A stretch of DNA of 16,815 bases. It comes from Ochromonadaceae sp. CCMP2298. Lineage: Eukaryota; Sar; Synurophyceae; Ochromonadales; Ochromonadaceae. The translations under genes were made by a program, and so were the position numbers. Where the stretch lies: NCBI GenBank assembly GCA_026770595.1, contig MU634048.1:1-16815 (forward strand), written 5' to 3'. Positions 1-8,400 of the stretch are shown piece after piece (within the stretch, counting starts at the first letter, position 1; each line of letters opens with the position of its first letter). The notes beneath the pieces were generated by a model. It saw only the letters and a program-made list of their open reading frames with translations, did no database searches and was not told the DNA's origin.

Positions 1-229
1 AGCTCGTTGGCCCCCCTGGCAGCAGTTTTGCAGTTATTTGGCAGCAGGCATATTCTCTGGCAACAGAGGTGGATCAGTAAACTTATCCCCCAATTGTAAG
101 TTGTGCACGCGTGACACGTTCGCACAGTCCATGCCCCCTGCTTGTCGTTTAGCAGCTGATGCAGTGCCCTGTACTGCTATCAGATATAGGGTATAGGGGG
201 GGGGGGGCTGGCTAGGGGCAGGCCTGTGA
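1..229. other. 3' flank of the JmjC gene (left window edge)
   Basis: No coding region is supported here. The stretch lies downstream of the minus-strand JmjC gene stop and probably holds its 3' UTR and terminator. It contains a run of 12 G at 196-207 (12 C in the JmjC mRNA sense) and a direct repeat of TGGCAGCAG at 17-25 and 39-47. I see no convincing polyadenylation signal. Confidence 0.5.
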
Positions 230-1606
230 TCAGTCCTCCTGCCTCTCTGCGAACTCCTTCGCCCAGAAGTCGCTCGTGTAGGGGTGCGCGAAGTGGGCGC
301 TGTCTGGCGGGTGGAACCAGTAGTTCAGCGCCAGATGGCCCACGCCGGCTGTCTCTGAGGGTGGGCTCTGGGTGCTGATGGCGGTGTGGCCTTTTGAGCG
401 CACCTCGTGGAACCAGCCAGCAGGGATGTACAGCATCTGCCCCGCCCGCAAAAGCACCTTGACCCCCCGCCCACGCGCGGCGACGAACTTGGGGAAGTCG
501 GCGAGCTCTTCGTCTGGCAGGGCCGTGTCCACCCGGCTGAAGTTCTGGGGCTTTGCGGAGGTCGTGTCGAGCTGGTCGACTTTGCGCTTGCGGGGCTTGG
601 GTGCGGAGGCGTCCCCGTCCCCGTCGCTGTCCCCATCGCTGTCACTACCGGCACCAACACCAGCACCAGCACCAGAATCTTCGTCTTCGCCATCCGAATC
701 TTCAGAGTCCTCACCAGCCCTGTCCATCTCCGCGTCCAGCACTGCGTCGAGGGCTGCATCCATCTCCTCCTCCAGGTCATCCTCCGCCTCGTCCCCCTTC
801 TCCTGCCCCTTCTCCTGTCCCTTCTCCTGCCCCTGCGCCTGCCCCTCCTGCCAAGCAAGCATTCGCGCAGCAACTGCCTTCACACGCGCTGCCGCAGCCG
901 CCGCCGTCTCCGCCTGCAGATCTGACCCATCCGCGTGCGTGGGCTGGTCCCGGTAGTTGATCCTTCCGTTTTTGTGGATGTAGGCAATGGCGCCCACTGT
1001 GTACAGGTTGTGCGCCTCGCTGGGGCTGTAGAGGGTCACCTCCTTCTCCCCGCGCAGCAGTACGTACAGGTTGTCGTGGAAGTCGTGGTGCAGGCCGGAG
1101 GTGGTGCGCTCCCGTGTGTACCCGAACCACATGTTGACGTTGGACACGACCAGCGCGCCGGCCAGGCTGGGGGGCACGGGGTAGTCTCCTGAGAGACGCG
1201 TGAGGGGCGCGGAGACCAGGGAGGGGCGGTCGTCCGCATCGTACTCCAGCTCCTGCGTTGTCAGGTAGAGGCTTCCGCTCTCAAGGGTGTCCATGAACTC
1301 CCCAAACTTCATTCTGGTCTCGTTGCCCTTGCCGAACTTGTCGTCTGGGCCTGTGCGCCGCTCCACCTTCACCTCGCACTCGGAGCACTTGTCGCGCAGG
1401 TAGGCGTCGCTCCAGCGGCTTTCCCGGCAGCACTTTGCATCCTGCAACACATAGTTGAAAGCAACGGGGGTTCTGGTCTTCACGAACTTGTCGAAGAACA
1501 CCTCGGGGCTGATCTGTGCAGTTAAAAGGTCCAGGCCCTGGGCGCTGGGGATCCCTGCACAGCCCGCGTAGTCCGACTTAAACTCGTCGTCCGGCGCTCC
1601 CTCCAT
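230..1606 (-). CDS. JmjC/cupin_8 domain 2-oxoglutarate oxygenase, JMJD7-like
   Basis: Single-exon protein of 458 residues, probably an Fe(II)/2-oxoglutarate-dependent protein hydroxylase. The JmjC (cupin_8) core is seen in GLHHDFHDNLYVLLRGEK, with the HxD iron ligands at H173 and D175 and the likely 2-oxoglutarate lysine K188 13 residues later. The distal iron histidine is H400 in MLYIPAGWFHEV, and the final strand is ALNYWF at about 426-431. Spacing and the NLY...GEK motif resemble JMJD7/FIH-type small JmjC hydroxylases rather than histone demethylases, and no reader domain is present. Between the two halves of the barrel (about residues 232-345) lies a low-complexity insert: an Ala-rich helix, (QEKG)x3, long Asp/Glu/Ser runs, then PKPRKRK, which looks like a nuclear localisation signal. 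The ATG has G at -3 and +4. The gene is divergent from the enkurin gene. The substrate cannot be read from sequence. Confidence 0.9.
   Translation of the reverse strand: MEGAPDDEFKSDYAGCAGIPSAQGLDLLTAQISPEVFFDKFVKTRTPVAFNYVLQDAKCCRESRWSDAYLRDKCSECEVKVERRTGPDDKFGKGNETRMKFGEFMDTLESGSLYLTTQELEYDADDRPSLVSAPLTRLSGDYPVPPSLAGALVVSNVNMWFGYTRERTTSGLHHDFHDNLYVLLRGEKEVTLYSPSEAHNLYTVGAIAYIHKNGRINYRDQPTHADGSDLQAETAAAAAARVKAVAARMLAWQEGQAQGQEKGQEKGQEKGDEAEDDLEEEMDAALDAVLDAEMDRAGEDSEDSDGEDEDSGAGAGVGAGSDSDGDSDGDGDASAPKPRKRKVDQLDTTSAKPQNFSRVDTALPDEELADFPKFVAARGRGVKVLLRAGQMLYIPAGWFHEVRSKGHTAISTQSPPSETAGVGHLALNYWFHPPDSAHFAHPYTSDFWAKEFAERQED
795..830. repeat. 12-bp tandem repeat inside the JmjC acidic insert
   Basis: Three consecutive copies of CCCCTTCTCCTG (the third with one mismatch) encode QEKG three times on the minus strand. 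The unit is four codons, so copy-number change keeps the frame. It lies in the disordered insert, not in the catalytic core. Confidence 0.85.
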
Positions 1607-2416
1607 CGCTCAGTTTTCTGACTCTTTCGGGATGGGCGCTGATGCGAGTGCAAGGCAAGAGCTCCCACATCGATCCATAGGGCGATATAAAGTTTATGCC
1701 CGCCCAGCCCAATCGAGCGGACGCGATGAGAGTGAGATGGGTGGAGGAGCCTTTTTTCCAACTCCTGATCGCCTTTTTTTGTTTTTTCCCAAGGGTTTTA
1801 GTTTCGAAAAGTCAGGATATTTCGGGTCAAATTATCGTCTAAAAAGCTCCCGCTTCTCTTCAAGAGGTTCGACACAGGTCTGAAGGACCAGCACGTATGA
1901 ATTGAGACCAGTCCTGTCGTTAGCGGCGAGCACGACCAACGGTCGCCCGCGCAAAGATAAAAAGTTATCTTTTGTTCCACCCACCATGCCACAGCGAGGA
2001 CGGTTGTCTGTTGATCAATAAACAAATAAACGAATCGATGTGCCCTTCTTGATTCCTCGGACTCCCTTGCAGCGCCTGGCGGAATTCGTACGCTCTGACT
2101 GCCGGGCAGACGACCGTATAGTATGATACCGGCTTTGCACAATGACGGTAGGGATGTGGCGAGATTTTGGGAAAGGGCCAATCATGTCCTTTTTAGTCCC
2201 ATGGGACCTTGTTCATTTTTGCCGATTTCCAGATTTGGACAAAACCGTTCACCTGTTCACATTTTGAGAGCCGTTATCTCAATCACAACACCCTCATCAC
2301 TGAAGGTCTCGTAACAGCCACTCCAAGGCATCACTGGCAGTTCTCTGTCATACTCGCGGTGCTTCGGAACTCTCTCTCAACCTCGCGTTGCCCCGGTCAG
2401 CTTTCCTTCGCTCGCC
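1607..2416. promoter_or_regulatory. Divergent intergenic region between JmjC and enkurin genes
   Basis: An 810-bp spacer between two gene starts on opposite strands, so it should contain both promoters and 5' UTRs. Visible items are a TATA-like AT core at 1685-1691 about 80 bp upstream of the JmjC ATG, the motif AGCTCCCACA at 1660-1669, an 8-bp inverted repeat (AAAGATAA/TTATCTTT, 4-nt loop) at 1953-1972, and a CCAAT at 2178-2182 about 235 bp upstream of the enkurin ATG. None of the open frames here resembles a known protein. The regulatory reading rests on position, not on proven sites. Confidence 0.5.
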
Positions 2417-3328
2417 ATGTCGAACGTCCTTCAGCGTAGAAACGCCAACAAGGTCGATTCCATATCAAACTTCCTCTGCCCTGCCAACGGGTACAGAGGC
2501 ACGCAGATTCGCAACGGTATTCAGCCCAAGAACCACATGAAGGAGAACATGAAGGCTATGAGGAACGCGCAGCTCGTGAATCGTGACAAGAGGGAAGAGG
2601 AGTCTCGCTCTGGCAAGGAGCTCTACAAGCTGGCGCAGTTCAAGGAGGTGGACTCGCGCCTGTACGAGTACGAGTCCTCCCAGCGGCAAACCGGGAGACG
2701 CCCCTCCATGGACAACAAGGAGTTCTTGGGGCGGGGGTCTGCGGAGGAGAGGAGGGAGCGCATGGCGGAGTCGAACCGAGTGCAGCGGGTGGAGATGGAG
2801 CGCAAGCTGGAGGAGGCTCGACAGTACTCATCCGCCAAGCCCACCACCCCCCGTAAGAGCGGCATCCCCAAGGCGGGCGGCGTACTGCATGCGCCCAGCA
2901 ATACGGACTTCGTTACGCGCAACAAGGCCGAGGCTATGAGGCTGGAGGCACAGGCTAGGGTGCGGGCGGGGGCGGATCCCTCAAGGCCCACGGTGCACGA
3001 GGACTACGGCCGCGTGCCCGAATACCTAGAGGAGCGCAAGGCTAGCTGGGCTGCGGCGGAGGAGGAACAGCGCAGAAGAATGCCAGACCCCAATTGCCCG
3101 CCGGGTATGTGCCTGATGCCCGAGGAGGAGCGGCGCTCTACTTTGCAGACTCTGCAGACCAGCAAGAGCGAGGCATTGGTGCAGCTGCGCGCCCTGCCCT
3201 TCGTGGTGGAGACGCCCACCATGAAAAAGAAGCAGGAGTTCCTGGAGGGCAGGCTGAGGGAGATCGACAACGCCATCGCCATATTCTCCAAGGATAAGGT
3301 GTTCGTGGCGCTGTCCGGATACCGCTAA
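2417..3328 (+). CDS. ENKD1: Enkurin-domain protein, ENKD1-like (cilium/centrosome associated)
   Basis: Intronless 303-residue protein. The C-terminal enkurin domain (about 200-298) is clear: YLEERKASW, then DPNCPPGMCLMPEEER (224-239), LRALPFVVETPTMKKK (257-272), and REIDNAIAIFSKDKVFV (281-297). The last segment matches the end of the ENKD1/enkurin family. The N-terminal half is charged and helical, with QPKNHMKENMKAMRNAQ (36-52) resembling the conserved PK-H-KEN block upstream of the enkurin domain in this family. Enkurin family members bind microtubules or calmodulin and sit in cilia, flagella or centrosomes, so the gene implies the organism builds a flagellum at some stage. The length is close to animal ENKD1 and longer than typical ENKUR, hence the ENKD1 call. 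The ATG has G at -3. It is convergent with the CBM9-like gene. Confidence 0.88.
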   Translation: MSNVLQRRNANKVDSISNFLCPANGYRGTQIRNGIQPKNHMKENMKAMRNAQLVNRDKREEESRSGKELYKLAQFKEVDSRLYEYESSQRQTGRRPSMDNKEFLGRGSAEERRERMAESNRVQRVEMERKLEEARQYSSAKPTTPRKSGIPKAGGVLHAPSNTDFVTRNKAEAMRLEAQARVRAGADPSRPTVHEDYGRVPEYLEERKASWAAAEEEQRRRMPDPNCPPGMCLMPEEERRSTLQTLQTSKSEALVQLRALPFVVETPTMKKKQEFLEGRLREIDNAIAIFSKDKVFVALSGYR

Positions 3329-3746
3329 GCTGTATGCATAGGACGTAGCAGAGGGACCAATAGCTGTACATAGAATAGAGCCTGGACATACAATCGAATG
3401 AGCCATAATGAGTAAACAGAAGAGTTGTACAAGCACTATGTTCGCTCCTTGCCTTAATCCTCGTCTTTTTTTTTTATGTCTGTACCGGTACTTAGTGGAG
3501 GGACCCCTATGTCCCCTCTCACCCGAAAGGCCCCAAAAGTATCATTTTTCCATAGTATTTATTACAATAAACCAAAAGATAAGTTATAGCGTTAGCGACA
3601 CTCTTAGCGTAGAACTGTACAAGTGCCAAAGGGGATGAAATTAAAATACAATGAGGAAATGGCATTATATAATAATCATACGATTCAACGATACGCTTGG
3701 TACTTTGAGCGACAGGGCGTGGAAACTGCTATCAGAGCGTGTGCGC
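3329..3746. other. Convergent 3' intergenic region
   Basis: A 418-bp spacer between the stops of two convergent genes. It should carry both 3' UTRs and polyadenylation sites. It is AT-rich over roughly 3540-3690 and has a run of 9 T at 3468-3476. Short open frames (for example 3623-3805 on the plus strand) show no recognisable protein and are AT-rich, so I do not call a gene. Confidence 0.55.
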
Positions 3747-4505
3747 TTAAAACTGTAGCAGTAGATTGCCAAATTTTAAGGGCTCGTGGAATGCGGGCGG
3801 GTTGACGTCTGTGGGGCTCCAGGCCATGTACTCGCAGGTGGAGGAGGAGCACTGGGGGTTCTGGGTCAGCTGGCTGATGCGGAAGAAGTTGACGCGGTAG
3901 CTGTCGTGAGGGCCGTTCCGGTTGGCCAGGGGGCAGTGCTGGGGGCAGTTGTAGGGGCAGTTGAGCAGCGAGAAGGGAATGCTCATGTCGACCTTCCACT
4001 GGTTCTCGGACATGAGGGTGGAGGTGCTGTGCGTGATGCTTGAGGTGGCGCAGTCGAAGGTGGTACCCTGCACGCTAGTGTGGTTCAGGTTGGGATTGTA
4101 GATGCCTGCGTCGTACATCACGTCAAAGGGTGATATGTCCAATTCGTTGTAGCAGTGCGGCTCGTCCAAGGTGGGCGCGACGAAGAACTCCGCCACGTTC
4201 GAGTTGAAGATGGCGGAGTTACATTGTTGGTAGCTGGTCTCGCCCAGGTACAGCTGCCCCGCCGCCTCGTGGTGCAGGTACAGATCGGTATCTGTGAAGC
4301 ACAGGCTGACCGTGGAGACGGCTTTGGATTTCCCCAGGCCGTTGGACAGGGAGTCGATCGTGACAGTCGCGTTGGGGTCTCCGGATCGGCAGCGCGAAAT
4401 CTCCACGCAAGGGAGGTCAGAGGGCATGGACTCGCACTTGAGCGCCGCCACGCCTACGCCTGCTAGAAGGAGATAAACTGTGCGCGCGAGTACAGACGGA
4501 GACAT
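3747..4505 (-). CDS. Secreted Cys-rich protein with CBM9-like carbohydrate-binding domain
   Basis: I take the ATG at 4503-4505 as start, giving 252 residues, because it directly precedes a clean signal peptide (LARTVYLLLAGVGVAAL, about 6-22). The longer in-frame start at 4598 lies inside a 20-bp tandem repeat and would bury the signal. The rest is a beta-sandwich resembling carbohydrate-binding family 9-like (DOMON superfamily) proteins: AEFFVAPTLDEPHCYNELDI (105-124), QWKVDMSIPFSLL (169-181), YRVNFFRIS (203-211), EYMAWSPT (225-232), FHEPLKFGNLLL (239-250). The order W-shelf, RVNF-RI, AWSPT, FH-P-KFG is typical of that family. There are 12 cysteines after the signal region, suggesting about six disulfides, and two N-glycosylation sequons (N45, N141). 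There is no membrane anchor or catalytic domain, so a cell-wall or polysaccharide-binding role is inferred. It is divergent from the acetyltransferase. Confidence 0.78.
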   Translation of the reverse strand: MSPSVLARTVYLLLAGVGVAALKCESMPSDLPCVEISRCRSGDPNATVTIDSLSNGLGKSKAVSTVSLCFTDTDLYLHHEAAGQLYLGETSYQQCNSAIFNSNVAEFFVAPTLDEPHCYNELDISPFDVMYDAGIYNPNLNHTSVQGTTFDCATSSITHSTSTLMSENQWKVDMSIPFSLLNCPYNCPQHCPLANRNGPHDSYRVNFFRISQLTQNPQCSSSTCEYMAWSPTDVNPPAFHEPLKFGNLLLQF

Positions 4506-5400
4506 CTTCTTCGTGTCTCTCGATGTCGCGTGGGAAAGATCGTAACTGGAGGTCCGCAGCGCCGTACAGCTTCGTGAGTTGGCGAAAGACGCTCCCACAC
4601 AGTGTTAACAGCTCCCACACAGTGTCAACAGCTGATACAGACTGCGAGCGCTAGAAAGATGAACAGACAATCCAAGTGAGCACGGTGAGGGGAGTGGATT
4701 GTTATCCAGGATCTCCAGCCACGCTCTGACTGTCTGATGAAGCCCGTGAAATCCTCAGAAGCCCGTGACACCCTTTTATGGGGGGAAAAGGCCTATAAAC
4801 GCCTAAACTGACGAAAAACAAGCATGATAGAACGTAATCACAATGACCGATTCACGCAATTATAGATACTTTTTAGTAGAGTAATACGATATTTTTTATT
4901 CTAGTACATCTATTTTTGGAAGCTAAATATGCGATCCGCAGATTAATGCTGGATCTCTTTCCTCTTGTCGTCGGTTACACAGGTATAATAACTTACGTAA
5001 CTTACGCGCAACGTAACTGGGCTTCTGTTTGAGCCACCCCTTGCGCCTCGAGATTTCGTGACGCCGCTCGAGCGGACGCAGCGTTTGAATGGCGCAAAAA
5101 CGTGCAACAGAGCGGGAATCAGCTCTGGGAAGGCCGCAAACGAGCGCCCCCGACGGAATTCTGTTGTGCCTGCGGTTTGTTTGACTTCGAAGACATATTT
5201 GATAGGACGGAGTCTAATTGAGGCCGCTCTTTCACCAGGAATCCCATGGCGATAAATGCTTGATCCGGCTGGGGGAGAATTTTCGATCTTCTACACTCAA
5301 AATCGCGCGAGAACTCGGAGTGAATCCTGGGCTTCGCCCCGTCCGTCAATTGAACAAGGTTCGCGAATATTGAGGAGATTCGGATACTGAATAGGACGCC
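4506..5400. promoter_or_regulatory. Divergent intergenic region between CBM9-like and acetyltransferase genes
   Basis: An 895-bp spacer between two start codons. The part next to the CBM9-like gene carries a tandem 20-bp repeat (4591-4630). The centre, about 4800-4990, is AT-rich. Direct repeats of ACTTACG at 4991-4997 and 5000-5006 and an ACGTAACT at 5011-5018 form a cluster of ACGT-core sites, the core bound by plant-type bZIP factors. From about 5040 to 5400 the base composition returns to GC-rich, which may be the 5' UTR of the acetyltransferase. An in-frame TAG at 5392-5394 supports the ATG at 5401. No protein-coding gene is supported. Confidence 0.5.
4591..4630. repeat. 20-bp tandem duplication upstream of the CBM9-like gene
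   Basis: Two adjacent copies of GCTCCCACACAGTGTTAACA, differing only at T/C in the sixteenth base, followed by the start of a third (GCT). They lie 86-125 bp upstream of the chosen ATG. The first ten bases recur, nearly unchanged, at 1660-1669 upstream of the other intronless minus-strand gene. Confidence 0.8.
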
Positions 5401-8400
5401 ATGTTCGGGCTCATCCAGGATGATTCCTGTATGGACGTGGTGAGCGACAGGTGCGCGCCATCTTACGCGGACGTGGACGCTCTGATGGCCCCCGAGCTCT
5501 GCTCGCCGCGGTCCAGGTCTCAGGAGCGCACCCTGACCTGGCTCAAGGACCAGCTCCTGGACCTCGGCTGCTCTAGTTTCGCGGACAATCGGTCGATGAG
5601 CATAATAGACGACTGCTTTCAGACATCCCTGCCGCCCCTGGACAACGTCTGTGCCTCCATCGTGCGAGAGAATATCAGCAGCAGCATCCTGGCCGGCGTG
5701 CCCTTCCGCGACATCCTGCGCAACATCTGCGCCCTCCGCACAGAGTATGTGATGAAGGTTGCGCGCCCAATTCTGGCCAAGCTGATGTCGCACCAGCGGA
5801 ACCTTAACGTATTCAACCAACCCGTGGACCCGGTAGCCCTAGGCATCCCCTCCTACCTAGAGGTAATACGGGAGCCCATGGACCTAGGCACAGTGCTGAG
5901 CCGCTTGAGGGGCGGGCACTACCGCACAGTCAAGGCAGCTTTCCAGGACATGGAACTGGTGTTCACGAACGCGACACTGTTCAATCCCAAGACGCACAAT
6001 GTGTACAAGATGGCGAAAGACATGCAGGCGGAGTTCGAGGGGGAGGTGAAGCAGGCGGAGGACAAGTGCGCCAAAGACGTAAGTGCCCTGCTGTGACGTG
6101 CTGATGTGTTTCTTTGACTTGCTTATATGCTCCCATGACTCTATGACTCTCTAACCCCCCCCTTTCCCCAACCCCCACTTCCCCTCCCCACCTACTCCCT
6201 GCCAGCGAGAGCGCAAGAACCAGCACTCGTGCTCCCTGTGCGGCGGCTCCACCTGCCACCTCTGCGGAGAGAAGTGCTTGAAGTTCGAGCCGCCCGCTTT
6301 GAACTGCCAGCAGTGCGCCATGCGCATCAAGAAAAACGCCATCTTCTATGTAGCCGCGGATGGCTCTGTGCTGTGGTGCCAGAAGTGCTTCACGTGTCTG
6401 CCCTCTGTCATCTGCCCAGCACCTCTGCTTCCACGCGTAGACGACGCAAAGAAGGAGGGTAAGGAGGAGGGTAAGGAGGAGGCTAAAGGGGGGCGGCCAG
6501 AGGACCCCCAGGAGGGTGTCCAGGAGGGTGTCCAGGAGGGTGTCCAGGAGAGCGACAGCAGCGTGCACAGCGAACCCGAGAGCCTGAGCAGGGAGCAAAG
6601 TGACAGTTTAGTTGGGGGGGGGCACCCAGATGACGGAGCGTTGGAGGCGCTGGTGAGGGCAGATGAGGGGGGTGAGGCGGGTGCAGGGATAGTGGTGGGG
6701 GCGGAGAGCCAGCCCCTGCTCAAGAAGCACCTGCTGAAGCGCCGCGCGGACGAGGAGCTCTCAGAGCCCTGGGTGGAGTGCGACAGCTGCGGCAACTGGT
6801 ACCACCAAGTGTGCGCGCTGTACAGCAAGCTGGACGAGGCCGACAAGCCTACCTTCTGCTGCCCCTTCTGCGTGCTGCTGGTGGGCTGCAGTGCAACAGA
6901 CGACCTGGACGCTTCTCTCATAGATGTGGGGGCGGAGCACGCGCAGGGACTGGAGGCCGTGCGCGAGCGTCTGCATCGAAATGATCAAAATGTGCATCTG
7001 GACTACGCCCGCTCGCACGAGCACGCGAAACACGCGCACGACGGGTGCGTGAGTCACTGCAGCCACAGCAGTCATGGCAGTCACAGCAGCCACAGCAGCC
7101 GGGAGGGGTCTGACAGCGAGGGAGAGCACCTGTCTATCAAGGACGACACCACCAACAGCAGCATGGACACTGACCACCACGAGATGGAGACCGAGCATAC
7201 TACGCATATATCCCTAGCACATAGGAGGGAGGCACACCAACACGCACACCTCGCCTCGGATGTTGGAACCCCTCGCCTGCGTGTGATCGGCCCCTGCGAC
7301 ACTTTCGGCAACTTCGCCCTAAAACGCGACCTTTCTGACGTGACATTCGCCGACATGGGGGGGAGAAAGGCGGAGGGGGGGCAGGGGGCGCAGGGCACGC
7401 CGAGACTCAAGCGCCCTAGGTCGTGCAGCCCCAAGCCCGACTTCCAGTGGAAGTGGCGAGCCGCCTCCTTGCCTCACACGCAGCTGGGTGACTTCCTCGA
7501 GCACCTCTGCAAAGACCTATTGGTGTGTAACGGCTTCGCAGACGCGGCTTCCAAGATCTCCGTGCGCATGACGTCCAACCGCGACCACGCGCTGGAGGTG
7601 CCCCGACCCATCGTGGAGAACATCGCCGCCCCTGATGGCAACTGCGTGCCCTCCAGTATGGGGTATCGGCAGAAGTGCTTGTTGATGTTCCAAGAGATCG
7701 ACGGGGTGGATGTGTGTCTGTTCAGCCTGTACGTGCACGAGTTCGACGATTCCTGCCCCGCGCCCAACACCTCGACCGTCTACATCGCCTACCTAGACTC
7801 GGTGGACTACTTCAGACCCATCGGTAAGTATTAATAATGTAGGATGTACATATACATAGTCCTATACCTATATGTACCTATACCTATGCCTATACCTACC
7901 TATACTTACCCACCTATACCTATACCTATGCTTGCCAACTACTTATGCATATAGGCGCGCGCACCATGGTCTACCAGGAGATCGTAGCGGGCTACCTCAA
8001 GTGGTCGCAAGCCAGGGGCTTCAAGAACGCACACATCTGGTCCTGCCCGCCCCACCGAGGGGATAACTTTATATTCAACGCCCACCCAGTGCACCAGCGG
8101 TATCCCTCCCGAGAGCGCCTAAACAGCTGGTACAAGTCCATCCTGCAGCGCTGCTTGAAGCTGGGTATTACCACGGAGACGGGCAACCTGTGGCAGCAGT
8201 ACTTCGCGAAGTTCGTGAGACGCGATATGACCCCCATTGCGCGGCAGGCGGCGAAGAACTCCTTCGTGGGCTCGGGACAGGTGGTGAGGAAGGTGAGGGG
8301 GGCGGTGGGGGACAAGGAGGAAGAGGTGGTCGAGTTGGTGCCGGAGGATCCGCTGCTGCGCTGTCCGCCTATCTTCGACGGCGACTACTGGGTGCAGCAG

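Noticed and set aside
372-956. Plus-strand open frames of 135-194 residues, Ser/Pro-rich
   Set aside because: They are antisense shadows of the JmjC acidic insert repeats.
1798-2181. 127-residue minus-strand open frame in the divergent spacer
   Set aside because: No family resemblance, and it lies in a promoter-like spacer between two gene starts.
4506-4598. 31-residue N-terminal extension of the CBM9-like protein
   Set aside because: It would precede an otherwise clean signal peptide, and its start lies in the tandem 20-bp repeat.
5119-5820. 233-residue open frame on the minus strand
   Set aside because: It is antisense to the acetyltransferase start and bromodomain 1, has no recognisable motif, and is explained by GC-rich coding on the other strand.
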